Positions 37,751-46,245 of a stretch of DNA of 64,000 bases are shown here, in pieces (the first letter of the stretch is position 1; each line of letters starts with the position of its first letter). The notes under the pieces were generated by a model. It was given only the letters and a program-made list of their open reading frames with translations. It had not been told where the DNA came from and made no database searches. The DNA comes from Planctomycetota bacterium (lineage in GTDB: Bacteria > Planctomycetota > UBA8108 > JACQVS01). The DNA lies in NCBI GenBank assembly GCA_028280485.1, contig JANQLS010000058.1, positions 1-64,000 of the forward strand, given 5' to 3'. The translations under genes and the position numbers were made by a program.

Positions 37751-37948
37751 AGTCGTCGTCTCGCTCTGCGAGGCGATTTATAGCAGCAAAAAGAAACGAT
37801 AAAGTTGTTAGGGGCTAAAAAAGATATTGAGCCCCCTTAATTTAATGGCTTTAAAAAGTTTAGTCTCACAGACTCGACCGAGTTTTGTTTAGATTCCTAA
37901 GGATGATTACCGTCGTAAAGAACCGCCTCGCGGAGCGAGACGACGACT
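37751..37948. repeat. 25-bp inverted repeat between convergent genes
   Basis: AGTCGTCGTCTCGCTCTGCG at 37751 onward pairs over 25 bases, with one mismatch, with 37924-37948. The arms lie just after the permease 2 stop and inside the last codons of the convergent gene at 37907. The region between is AT-rich, with a weak GGGGCT/AGCCCC hairpin at 37811-37835. Confidence 0.7.
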
Positions 37949-38917
37949 AAACACCCCAGGCTCCGCTGCTCTAAAAATAGCTTCACAACTTAGAGTTTTC
38001 ATAATCGGTAACACATTATCTGCGATAGGAATCTTGGTAACTCTTTTCAATTCTATCCAATGGGCACGATTTTTCTTTAGATCATGGAGCCAAGTCACGG
38101 TGCCTGGAAATAAACCTGGGTGATTTTTTAAACTCTTGGGAGCACCGGGAATGTTTTGTCGAATAGCACCCTCAATCTGAGCGAGTTGAACTTTTACTTT
38201 TTTCGCTTTCACTTTTTTTAGATACTCAAACTCGTGACTTAAGTTCACAGGAATATCTTTATAGAGATTCTTTTTCTTCTTTGTTTTCCAAGACTGACCG
38301 GGAGTGCTCACAACGGGTGTTTTTAAAATTCTTTGGTAATAAGCGAGTTCTTGCCAAGCTTCAATGAGGGACGTTTGTAGTAATTGAGTGCGTTGAGTTT
38401 TTCCTCCACTCCATAGATGGAGGGTACGAAGTTCACTCTCTCGGAACCGAACGTTGAATTGATAAGGGGCGGTTAATGGAAGACTGATACTGAATTGAAG
38501 GCGTTGAGTTGGAGCGCCATTGGAGGCTTTCCAATCATCGATAATCCACTTATGAATGTTGATAATTCTTACTTGGCCCTGAATTTTCCCCTTTTGAGCT
38601 TTTTTCCATTCAATCTGAAATGTCGCATCTAAGTGATGAATCGACTTTTCAGGTTTAGAACCGGGGATAACGTTTCCCTTAGAGTCGTGTACGGCTAATT
38701 GAGTGCTATACCTTTTTTCCAATCGCCATTGGGTATTAGATTGCGGCTTCGGTAGCCAAATCAGTACCTCAGCAGGGCTCCATCGCGGCATCAAGACACT
38801 AAAAAGTAGGGCTATTAAGACTATCTTTAAGTGTGAAGTATTAATAATTACTAGATTTTTTTGAGATTTTTTTTTCATTATAAACATAAATTGAGCCGGT
38901 GACCGTCTGCGCTGCAA
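37907..38917 (-). CDS. predicted exported protein, unknown
   Basis: 336 residues; the true start may be the Met at residue 14 (MKKKSQKNLVIIN, coordinate 38878). A hydrophobic export segment (LKIVLIALLFSVLMPRW) precedes a mature part rich in Trp, Lys and Gln with beta-strand character. No known domain is recognised. The last residues (RLAPRGGSLRR) are encoded inside the 25-bp inverted repeat, so the C terminus seems to be repeat-derived. It is convergent with the efflux operon. Confidence 0.5.
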   Translation of the reverse strand: MQRRRSPAQFMFIMKKKSQKNLVIINTSHLKIVLIALLFSVLMPRWSPAEVLIWLPKPQSNTQWRLEKRYSTQLAVHDSKGNVIPGSKPEKSIHHLDATFQIEWKKAQKGKIQGQVRIINIHKWIIDDWKASNGAPTQRLQFSISLPLTAPYQFNVRFRESELRTLHLWSGGKTQRTQLLQTSLIEAWQELAYYQRILKTPVVSTPGQSWKTKKKKNLYKDIPVNLSHEFEYLKKVKAKKVKVQLAQIEGAIRQNIPGAPKSLKNHPGLFPGTVTWLHDLKKNRAHWIELKRVTKIPIADNVLPIMKTLSCEAIFRAAEPGVFSRRLAPRGGSLRR

Positions 38918-39197
38918 CAGCCATTTTACCCCTACAAATATAGGGTGAATAGTCGTTTTATGGGGGGAGGGAGGATATTTAGTCAGTGCATAATAGCGTT
39001 TTTAGGGCTTCTGACGAGAAAAAGGTTAAGAAAATCTTTCAAGATCTACCCGCCCAGGGCCCGAAAACTTTATTCGAGTTGAGTGTAGTAAACACTTTGA
39101 ACCTGCCAGATCTTAAATCTCAGAGCAATCTGATCAGGATCCGGCTGATTAAAAGCCGGCCTTGAGGCCGCAAAAGAAAGATAGTAAGGAGATCAAG

Positions 39198-39821
39198 ATG
39201 GCTGGCAGAAAGACCGCCTCTCGCACTCGTAAAAGCGCTGCTCGCAAAACGACCGCGCGTAAATCAACCGCCCGTAAAACGACTGCACGTAAAAGCACTG
39301 CTCGCAAAAGCACTGCCCGTAAAGCTACTGGTACAACTGGTCGCAAAACCAAGACTACCGCTCGCAAAAGCACCGCTAAAAAGCCTGTAGCTCGCAAAGC
39401 TACCGTGACTCTCAAAGGTCAATGGTTCACTATCAAGCAAGTCGCTAAGAAGTGCAAAGTCGCTGAATCAACCGTTCGCAGCTGGCTCTCACGCGGTAAC
39501 ATTACCGGAAAGAAAGTTGGCGGATCATGGCACATTTCAGCTTCTGTCATCACGAAGTTCCAAGCTAAACGAGTTAAAAAAGCAGCTGCGACTCCTAAAA
39601 AACGCGCCACCACCGCTCGTAAGTCGACTTCAGCTCGCAAAACTACCGGTCGCAAAACGACTGCACGTAAATCAACTGCACGCAAGACTACCGCCCGTAA
39701 GTCTACTGCAAGAAAAACGACCGCTCGCAAGAGCACGGCTCGCAAATCGACTGCACGCAAGTCACCTGCACGTAAAGCCGCTCCCCGTCGTAAATCAACC
39801 ACCAGAAAAACTCGCCGATAA
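39198..39821 (+). CDS. histone-H1-like Lys/Arg/Ala-rich protein with helix-turn-helix core
   Basis: 207 residues from the ATG at 39198, preceded by AAGGAGATCAAG; a TTG at 39162 is less likely. Residues 1-70 and about 125-207 are made of ARKTT/ARKST repeats like eukaryotic histone-H1 tails and bacterial AlgP/Hc-type proteins. Between them, residues about 74-122 (WFTIKQVAKKCKVAESTVRS, then KKVGGSWHIS) form an excisionase/MerR-like winged helix-turn-helix. Nucleoid binding by the tails, with some sequence or structure preference from the core, is inferred. It is monocistronic and followed by a terminator. Confidence 0.85.
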   Translation: MAGRKTASRTRKSAARKTTARKSTARKTTARKSTARKSTARKATGTTGRKTKTTARKSTAKKPVARKATVTLKGQWFTIKQVAKKCKVAESTVRSWLSRGNITGKKVGGSWHISASVITKFQAKRVKKAAATPKKRATTARKSTSARKTTGRKTTARKSTARKTTARKSTARKTTARKSTARKSTARKSPARKAAPRRKSTTRKTRR

Positions 39822-39861
39822 GTAGCATCGTTTATCGCCAAGTTTTAGGTTAGTTTGAATC

Positions 39862-39897
39862 AAACCCTGACCAGGAGACTGGTTGGGGTTTATTTTT
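39862..39897 (+). terminator. terminator of the H1-like gene
   Basis: AAACCC..ACCAG pairs with CTGGT..GGGTTT around GAGA, followed by TATTTTT. Confidence 0.75.
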
Positions 39898-39992
39898 GTT
39901 TGAAGTTCAACTTTATCGGTAGTAGGGTCAAGGGGATTAACCAAAATAAAGAGGTTTGAAGCTCTTTAATTCTCAATTCGAGCAGTGCCCCC

Positions 39993-40053
39993 TTAACTAG
40001 CCCGAAGCGCTAGCGAGGGAATTTGACCCTCGCTAGCGCTTCGGGCTAGTTAA
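39993..40053. repeat. 27-bp perfect hairpin built from two inverted CCCGAAGCGCTAGCGAGGG repeats
   Basis: The arms at 39993-40019 and 40027-40053 are perfectly complementary, with loop AATTTGA. The core is the same repeat word as at 25.3 and 28.2 kb, here with GCGC in place of GCTT. It lies 60 bases before the CYTH gene. Confidence 0.85.
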
Positions 40054-40113
40054 TTGAATCTTTAAAAGTGAAGGCACCAATGAAGGGGTCAACAATCAAG
40101 AGACAGATCTACC

Positions 40114-40638
40114 ATGCCCCAAAACATCGAAATCAAAGCTCAACTCCAACCCGGCCAACTCGAAGAAATTCAAGAGAAGGCCACTTCCCGTTCAGATGAA
40201 CCACCTGAAATCATTCTCCAAAAAGACACCTTCTATACCGTGCCCAAGGGAAGATTGAAGTTGAGAGAGTTCGGAGATGGCACTGCCGAACTCATCGCTT
40301 ACGACCGAACGGACCAAGAAGGTCCCAAGGTTTCTTCTTACACTTTATACCCAACCGAAGCTCCCGATTCCCTTTCTGAAGCCCTTTCAACGAGCTTAGA
40401 AATTCGAGGAATCGTTCAGAAAGAACGCTTGTTGATCTTAGTGGGGCAAACTCGGGTTCATTTAGATCAAGTTGAGGGCTTGGGTGAATTTATGGAATTG
40501 GAAGTGGTTTTAACAGAAAATCAAACTCACAAAGAAGGAGTTGAGATCGCTCAAGAATTGATGGAATTCTTCGGGATCGATCACGACTCCTTAATATCCC
40601 ACGCTTATATTGACATGTTGGAAACTCAAGTCGATTAG
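40114..40638 (+). CDS. CYTH-domain protein (class IV adenylate cyclase / triphosphatase-like)
   Basis: 174 residues, the usual single-domain length. The N-terminal metal-binding EIEIK-type motif reads NIEIKAQL. Further family landmarks: LKLREFGDGTAELIAYDR, VRV-like HLDQVEGLGEFMELEVVL and the YIDML end. Family members cleave triphosphates (tripolyphosphate, thiamine triphosphate) or make cAMP; the substrate here cannot be decided. It probably heads a three-gene operon with the genes at 40682 and 40987. Confidence 0.88.
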   Translation: MPQNIEIKAQLQPGQLEEIQEKATSRSDEPPEIILQKDTFYTVPKGRLKLREFGDGTAELIAYDRTDQEGPKVSSYTLYPTEAPDSLSEALSTSLEIRGIVQKERLLILVGQTRVHLDQVEGLGEFMELEVVLTENQTHKEGVEIAQELMEFFGIDHDSLISHAYIDMLETQVD

Positions 40639-40681
40639 GTTCGAGAGGGATTATTATGGGTTACAACAGAAAGGGCTTAAA

Positions 40682-40990
40682 ATGAGTTTATATGATTTCT
40701 TTTTTCCCGAACAAGCGCAAGCGACTCACCTTCGAAATATTGCAAGTTCTCAACGCATACGTGGCGCTTCCAATCGAGGACGAACCCATGCACTAAAAAA
40801 ACGTATCGATGATTTAGAAGATGACATGGGATACATCGCTCTGTTATTAGGATCACTACTAGAGCGACTCGATGATAAAGGCGTGGTGACACGAGACGAC
40901 TTGAAAGCCAGCATCGAGAAAATCGATGAGCTGGATAAAGTTAAAGATGGAAAGTTAGACATCAATATTTTGAGATTGATCAGTCCATGA
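40682..40990 (+). CDS. small helical protein, unknown
   Basis: 102 residues from the ATG at 40682 (MSLYDFFFPEQAQATHLRNI). It is helical and charged, with a likely coiled coil HALKKRIDDLEDDMGYIALL around residue 40. An upstream in-frame start at 40610 would overlap the CYTH gene and is less likely. The stop overlaps the next ATG (ATGA), so translation is probably coupled to the ankyrin gene. Confidence 0.6.
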   Translation: MSLYDFFFPEQAQATHLRNIASSQRIRGASNRGRTHALKKRIDDLEDDMGYIALLLGSLLERLDDKGVVTRDDLKASIEKIDELDKVKDGKLDINILRLISP

Positions 40991-41868
40991 AAATGAATGC
41001 GGAACTTTTTGAGCCTTTTATCGATTGTTTTCTCAAAGCCGATCTCAAAGGAGCTCAGCAGTTCTTCGACTCCAATTCATTTAAACTCATCCATGAAGGT
41101 GTTCAGGCTCATCCTCTACTTGCTGAATGCGTTCAAAGAAACGACGGCATGTGTCACCGAGAGAATCAGCTCCTCATCGCTGAGTTGTTGATCCCGGAAG
41201 CTGTTAAAGCTTTTCGCGATGCTATTCTTCAAGATGATGTGAGTCAGGTAAAAAAATACCTCACGACTAATCCCAATCTTATTCATGCCGAGTTCACTGC
41301 GGGCCGGGGAATCTCCCAGGCGATCCATCATTTTGTTTCTTTTGAAATGGGAGAGCTCTTATTAGAAGCAGGAGCAAATGTCGATGCCCGCACCATCATC
41401 CGAGGTGAATGTGACTCCCCCTTATCTCTTCAAGTTCGAAATGGAAATATAGAAAACGTCGAATTCCTCTTAGAAAAAGGAGTCAATCCCAACCAAGGCT
41501 TCCTAAAACACATGCCGTCCGAAAGCATGGCTGAGATGATTCAGCTACTTCAAAAATACAACTGGGACATCAACGAAGGTCGAGGGGAGCGAACCCTCCT
41601 CCATCACGATGCTAATCACGGTTTCGGTAAACGCATCAAAATTTTATTAGAGCACGGTGCAGATCCGAATGCTTTAGATTCACTCGGCCAAACGGCATTA
41701 CATATTCTGGCTGCCAGAGGAACGGGGAAAGATGCAATCCAAGCTCTTTTAGATCACGGATCCGATTTGAGCATAAAAAATCATGAGGGTAAGACTGCTC
41801 TTGATTATGCAAAAGCGGCTGAAAAGAACGTTGCTGAAATGATTTTATTGGATATAGAAACTAAATGA
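40987..41868 (+). CDS. ankyrin-repeat protein
   Basis: 293 residues. Ankyrin repeats are clear from about residue 110 on: LLLEAGANVDARTI, PLSLQVRNGNIENVEFLLEK split over two helices, KILLEHGADPNALDSLGQTA and ALLDHGSDLSIKNHEGKTAL. The first hundred residues look like divergent repeats (DDVSQVKKYLTTNPNLIHAE). No export signal is visible, so it is probably a cytoplasmic interaction protein. The ATG overlaps the preceding stop. Confidence 0.88.
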   Translation: MKMNAELFEPFIDCFLKADLKGAQQFFDSNSFKLIHEGVQAHPLLAECVQRNDGMCHRENQLLIAELLIPEAVKAFRDAILQDDVSQVKKYLTTNPNLIHAEFTAGRGISQAIHHFVSFEMGELLLEAGANVDARTIIRGECDSPLSLQVRNGNIENVEFLLEKGVNPNQGFLKHMPSESMAEMIQLLQKYNWDINEGRGERTLLHHDANHGFGKRIKILLEHGADPNALDSLGQTALHILAARGTGKDAIQALLDHGSDLSIKNHEGKTALDYAKAAEKNVAEMILLDIETK

Positions 41869-41888
41869 GCTCCATAGATATCAAAGAT

Positions 41889-42062
41889 TCAATTCGAATT
41901 TTCTACGATCTTCCAAGTCAGACAAACCAGATAGACAAAATATAAAAGTGCTAATAGAAAAGCTATTAAGGTGAGGATTAAAAATTTAGTGTGCTTAAGG
42001 TTTTCAAATAATTCTTTAACTAAGGCTAAATTTAGTGGACCGTCTTCGATTTTAGTTACGTT
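41889..42062 (-). pseudogene. possible remnant of a small membrane protein
   Basis: An open stretch of 57 codons reads KIEDGPLNLALVKELFENLK and then a hydrophobic helix FLILTLIAFLLALLYFVYLV before TGA. A stop lies directly upstream and no start codon is present, so it is either truncated or fortuitous. Low confidence. Confidence 0.25.
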
Positions 42063-43132
42063 TTAGAATTGAGAAGGATTGTCAATTTTCTAAATAGAGA
42101 ATTATATATCTGGAATCTTAAGAGAAGGGCTAAGTCTCATCTCACCTTATCCCATCCATTATAGAGATAATATTGTTCTTCTTAGATTCAGCTAACGGGA
42201 AGAAATATCCTGTAAATGGAGGTCAAAAGAACGCATTAAACTATGACCTGCCTCTTTAAACGATTCCAAAACTTATAAAAGACTTTCAAGCTTTTCGTTC
42301 GACTGAGGGGCATAGCCGAGGAGGCTGAGGTTTATTATAGCAACTCTCAGATTGTCTTTTTGTTGATAGAGAACGATAGGATTTATTCGGAAGATCCAGG
42401 TGTGGTCGTGGGGATCGAAGAAGTGCCTTTTAAGCAATGAAGGCTTAAGGGGGGGATATCAATATCTGAGTTCGAATATCGAAGGGAGCATACTCCTGAA
42501 CGTGTGGGGGAGGAATGAAGGCAGAGGGGATCCTCTCCCTAAGTTGTCGTTTTCAATGCTCGCTTGAGAGTTTTTGGGATGAATTTATAGATATTGTAAT
42601 GTTCGTCACTGATCGCCCAAAAGATGAGGACTTGGTGTGCAATTATCTTTTGATTAAACGTTGCAAGGATTTAGAAAAATCTTGGGAGTATGGGGGATTC
42701 TGGCTGGGTGTCTCTTTGCCCACAGATTAATCAGGAAAAATTGCGTTGGGGATGATCTTATAGGGGAAGAGAACGATTACAAGTTAAAGTCGATGCGAAA
42801 TCGAGCAAAAATTGCGATGGCTTGCTGGGGATCGGTGATGAATTTTTCCCAGCGAAATAAAGAAGTTTGGGAGATGCTTAAACCTTTGTATTTTATCCAG
42901 AAAACTAAGATGCCCTCTCCCAGCTCACAAATTGTTTCAAGCCCAGCCTGTAAACCCAAAGAGTAACTGGGAATGACGGTTTGGGTAGAAGGACGACCGT
43001 ATATGGGATCGTTTAAAAATAAGTGAAAGCCGAGTTTCTTCTCTCTCGGATTTGTATCACCAACCTAAGTTCCACTACAATATCTCTTTGATTGTTACAT
43101 GGTGTTTACTAATTGGATTGTGGAGCGAATCG
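42063..43132. other. long gap before the TIR array
   Basis: About 1.07 kb with no convincing intact gene. At 42515-42730 and 42661-42966 two overlapping frames could be a frameshifted small gene (FWDEFIDIVMFVTDRPKDED, then RNRAKIAMACWGSVMNFSQR), but no domain is recognised. The promoter of the TIR array should be in the last 200 bases; no confident -35/-10 was found. Confidence 0.3.
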
Positions 43133-44392
43133 ATGGCTAACGAAGACCAGCTCAAAAGGTTAACAGATTCAATAGCTGAAAATAATAGCTGCAAGTCATG
43201 GAATGAATGGAGGAAGGACAATAAAGATGTTTCGATTGACTTAGAAATGGGAATATTTAGTTGTGCTCACTTGAAGGGTGCGGACTTATGCGGTGCGCGT
43301 ATGAACGGTGCAGATTTTAGCCGTGCGAACTTGGTCGATGCGGACTTGAGCTGTGCACGCTTGAGCGGCGCGAACTTTAGTAGTGCGCGCTTGTCCGGTG
43401 CAGAATTGAATCATTCGGACTTGGACCATGCGAACTTTAGCGGAGCGAACTTGCCTTATGCGGACTTGAACACAGCGGACCTGTCCCATACGGACTTGAG
43501 CAAGACGCGTTTAGACAATACGAACCTGATCCATGCGAATTTAAGTCATGCGGACTTGAGAAAGGCGCTCATGATGTATGCGAATCTGAGGTATGCGCAC
43601 TTGGACAATGCGAACTTGAGCGAAGCTCGCTTGGATTATGTGAACTTGAGCCAAGCTGACTTGTTCTGTACGGATTTTTCAGGCGCATTTACCAAATATA
43701 CTGTTTTTGCCAATGTGGATTTATCTCAAGTGAAGGAGGGTTGTCTTGAGAAAATCAAGCATAATGGACCTAGTTCGGTGAGTACCGACACATTTATAAA
43801 TTCTAAATGGACGGATGGAAATCTACCTAGAGAATTTTTAATTGGTTGTGGCATCCCTGAGACGTTTGTTTCGTATATTCCGAGCTTAGTTGCTAGTGTT
43901 CAACCTCTCCAATTCTACTCCATATTTATTAGTTATTGCAGCTCAGAGGAAGAATTAGCAAAGAGATTGCATTCAAAATTAAAAGAGCATGGTCTACGAG
44001 TGTGGTTTGCTCCGGAGAACCTGAAAGCTGGAGAGTATGTGGATGAACAACTCGATAAGGCCATACATTCACACGAAAAACTTCTCGTCCTTCTTTCACC
44101 GGAAAGCATTGAAAGTAAGTGGGTGAGATTTGAGATCAAGCGAGCTTACGATAAACAAGAAGAGAATAAGAATGGTGAAAAGGTTTTATTTCCTTTGCGG
44201 TCCTGTAATTTCCAAATCTTGCAAGATTGGAAATACATCCATCCTAATTCTCCACCTAATGAGGAAATTGATATTGCGAAAACCATTCGAAGATTTTTCA
44301 TTCCTGATTTCTCAGATTGGGAAAATGAGGATAAGTTCGATGAGTCCTTCAATAAGCTTCTCGAAGATCTGAAAAAGGAAGTAAAGGAATAG
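43133..44392 (+). CDS. pentapeptide-repeat TIR-domain protein 1
   Basis: 419 residues from the ATG at 43133 (MANEDQLKRLTDSIAENN), which has GGAG eight bases before and matches the start of the paralogues; a TTG at 43052 would add a hydrophobic leader. Order: N-terminal cap with CKSWNEWR (1-33), about 29 pentapeptides of the A(D/N)LSx type (36-185), a linker with NVDLSQVKEGCLEKIKHNGP and FLIGCGIP (190-250), and a TIR domain (about 262-360: FYSIFISYCSSEEELAKRLH, RVWFAPENLKAGE). The WVRFE glutamate, equivalent to the SARM1 catalytic Glu, is residue 334. Its TIR belongs to a different subgroup from those of the other three. NAD hydrolysis or signalling on sensing is inferred. Confidence 0.9.
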   Translation: MANEDQLKRLTDSIAENNSCKSWNEWRKDNKDVSIDLEMGIFSCAHLKGADLCGARMNGADFSRANLVDADLSCARLSGANFSSARLSGAELNHSDLDHANFSGANLPYADLNTADLSHTDLSKTRLDNTNLIHANLSHADLRKALMMYANLRYAHLDNANLSEARLDYVNLSQADLFCTDFSGAFTKYTVFANVDLSQVKEGCLEKIKHNGPSSVSTDTFINSKWTDGNLPREFLIGCGIPETFVSYIPSLVASVQPLQFYSIFISYCSSEEELAKRLHSKLKEHGLRVWFAPENLKAGEYVDEQLDKAIHSHEKLLVLLSPESIESKWVRFEIKRAYDKQEENKNGEKVLFPLRSCNFQILQDWKYIHPNSPPNEEIDIAKTIRRFFIPDFSDWENEDKFDESFNKLLEDLKKEVKE

Positions 44393-44398
44393 GAATCA

Positions 44399-44986
44399 AT
44401 GTTTGATATCAGACAATTCAAAAGCTGGGCCAAAAAACGCGGGAAAGAAATTAAGAGTATATTAGACGCTGATCTCTCGATTGAATCAGCTCAAGTGAAA
44501 GTTGGCGGCCAAACAATCAAATTACGATTCAATGTAGAAAAAATTGCAGCTTGGAAGCTCTACGTAGAGCTAAATACAAGAGTAACAGTCCAGCCCCTTG
44601 CCGGCGACCAAGGTCTATTAAGAGAAGCCTTAACGTCTTTCTACTCCGTTTTCCAAATCACCCGCGAAATCTTAAAAGAAGCTGGTCCGGAAGTAGCATT
44701 AGAATCAGAATCACTAGGTGGGTACGCAATGCAAGTTCTAAATGAAGTCATCCGCCCCTTGACTGCCTACTGGCATCCCCGACTCGAAGAATGGGAATCA
44801 AAATGTCCCGAAGGAATGTCCCGATTAGAACACGAGTCTTCATGGAAGGAATCCAAAAAGCTTCGCAAAGAAATAGAAAAAGTCCGTAAAAAACTTACTC
44901 AGTATTGTGATTGCTTAGGCTATATCGCCGGTGTCACTCCCTTACATAGAGAAGCTGAAAGTCGAAGGAATAAACGCGGCAAGTAA
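44399..44986 (+). CDS. unrecognised helical protein inside the TIR array
   Basis: 195 residues, starting six bases after the first TIR gene and ending 32 bases before the second. The N-terminal 60 residues look beta-like (ESAQVKVGGQTIKLRFNVEK), then helices follow: WKLYVELNTRVTVQPLAGDQ, LLREALTSFYSVFQITREIL, and a segment with VLNEVIRPLTAYWHPRLEEW. A basic helical C terminus has KKLRKEIEKVRKKLTQY. I have an impression of similar bacterial proteins of unknown function but cannot name a family. Position suggests a dedicated partner, regulator or second effector of the TIR proteins (inference). Confidence 0.75.
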   Translation: MFDIRQFKSWAKKRGKEIKSILDADLSIESAQVKVGGQTIKLRFNVEKIAAWKLYVELNTRVTVQPLAGDQGLLREALTSFYSVFQITREILKEAGPEVALESESLGGYAMQVLNEVIRPLTAYWHPRLEEWESKCPEGMSRLEHESSWKESKKLRKEIEKVRKKLTQYCDCLGYIAGVTPLHREAESRRNKRGK

Positions 44987-45018
44987 TAAACTCTCTGCAA
45001 GTCCTTGGAATTATTAAA

Positions 45019-46224
45019 ATGGCGAATAAAGAGCAACTTCAACGATTATTAAATTCAACTAAAGAAGAAAATGAATGTAAGGCTTGGAATGATTGGAGAA
45101 GTAAGCATCCAGATATCAAGATTGATTTAAAAGAAGCAAACTTGCGCTCGGCGAACTTGTACTCAGCGAACTTGGATTCGGCGAACTTGCAGTCGGCGAA
45201 CTTGATCTGGGCAAACTTGCATTCGGCAAACTTGCGCTCTGCGGATTTGGATTCGGCGAACTTGACTTTGGCGTGTTTATTCGCTGCACACATGCCATTG
45301 GCGAATTTTCAGTCGGCGATCATGCGGTCCGTAAACCTTTATTCAGCGAACTTGGGGGCGGCGAATATGCGCATGGCGAACTTAGCGAGATCGAATTTGA
45401 AAGCTGTGAATTTGCATTCAGCGAACTTGGAGTTGGCGAACTTACAATCGGTGAATTTGGATTCGGCGAACTTAAAAGAGGCTGATCTCTTCACCGCCCA
45501 AACCAATCTTACCGTATGGGCCAATGTTGACCTTTCAAAGGTAAAAGAGGGATGTCTTGAAACGATAGAACATAAGGGTCCAAGTACAGTGGGAACAGAT
45601 ACCCTATTAAATTCTAAGGGAGCAATTCCTAAAGAGTTTCTTGAAGGGTGCGGTTTGCAAAATTGGGAAATTGAAACCACTCGACTTTATAAACCAGGGA
45701 TTACTCGAGAAGAACAATGTGAGATTTATAATAAGATTCAAGATGCTCGCTTTGGTGGGCCGTTACCCATTGGAGGAGTGTTTATCTCTTATTCGCATTC
45801 AGATAAAGAATTTGTGATTGAAATTGAGGAAAAATTAAAGGCTGAAGGAGCGAGAGTCTGGAGAGATGAACATGCATTAAAAGCAGGTGATTTAAATAAA
45901 CAAATTTGGAAAGGCTTAAGGTCTCAAGATGTAGTTTTACTTGTTCTTTCAAAGAATAGTACTGAAAGTGATTGGGTTGAAAGTGAACTCGAAATGGCTC
46001 GTTATCGAGAGAAAGAAGAGGGGCGAGAAATCCTTTGCCCAATTGCCTTAGATAATTCTTGGGAAGATAAGTGTGAGGCTGGGGGAACAGATCGACAGCT
46101 TTGGAGAACATTAAAAAAGAAAGTCATTCTTCCCTTTAAAAAGAATCGAAGTGATTTTGAAATTGAAATTAGGAAGCTTGTTGAAGGCCTACGGGAAAAT
46201 TATCAAGTAGCAGAAAATTCTTGA
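45019..46224 (+). CDS. pentapeptide-repeat TIR-domain protein 2
   Basis: 401 residues. Cap MANKEQLQRLLNSTKEENEC with AWNDWR, then about 26 pentapeptides dominated by SANL (36-168), linker NVDLSKVKEGCLETIEHKGP, IPKEFLEGCGLQNWEIE and GITREEQCEIYNKIQDARFG (172-248), then a TIR domain (about 250-395: GGVFISYSHSDKEFVIEIEE, RVWRDEHALKAGDLNKQIW). SDWVESELEMA places the probable catalytic Glu at 323. The late segment RQLWRTLKKKVILPFKKN is shared with proteins 3 and 4 and absent from protein 1. Predicted cytoplasmic. Confidence 0.92.
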   Translation: MANKEQLQRLLNSTKEENECKAWNDWRSKHPDIKIDLKEANLRSANLYSANLDSANLQSANLIWANLHSANLRSADLDSANLTLACLFAAHMPLANFQSAIMRSVNLYSANLGAANMRMANLARSNLKAVNLHSANLELANLQSVNLDSANLKEADLFTAQTNLTVWANVDLSKVKEGCLETIEHKGPSTVGTDTLLNSKGAIPKEFLEGCGLQNWEIETTRLYKPGITREEQCEIYNKIQDARFGGPLPIGGVFISYSHSDKEFVIEIEEKLKAEGARVWRDEHALKAGDLNKQIWKGLRSQDVVLLVLSKNSTESDWVESELEMARYREKEEGREILCPIALDNSWEDKCEAGGTDRQLWRTLKKKVILPFKKNRSDFEIEIRKLVEGLRENYQVAENS

Positions 46225-46245
46225 GTTTTATATTGGAGCAGCTTA

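Noticed and set aside
39149..39841. Long minus-strand frames rich in VVLRAVDLRAV
   Set aside because: Antisense of the ARKTT/ARKST repeats in the H1-like gene.
43052..43132. Upstream TTG start giving TIR protein 1 a hydrophobic leader
   Set aside because: The ATG at 43133 has a ribosome site and matches the start of the three paralogues; the leader is not shared.
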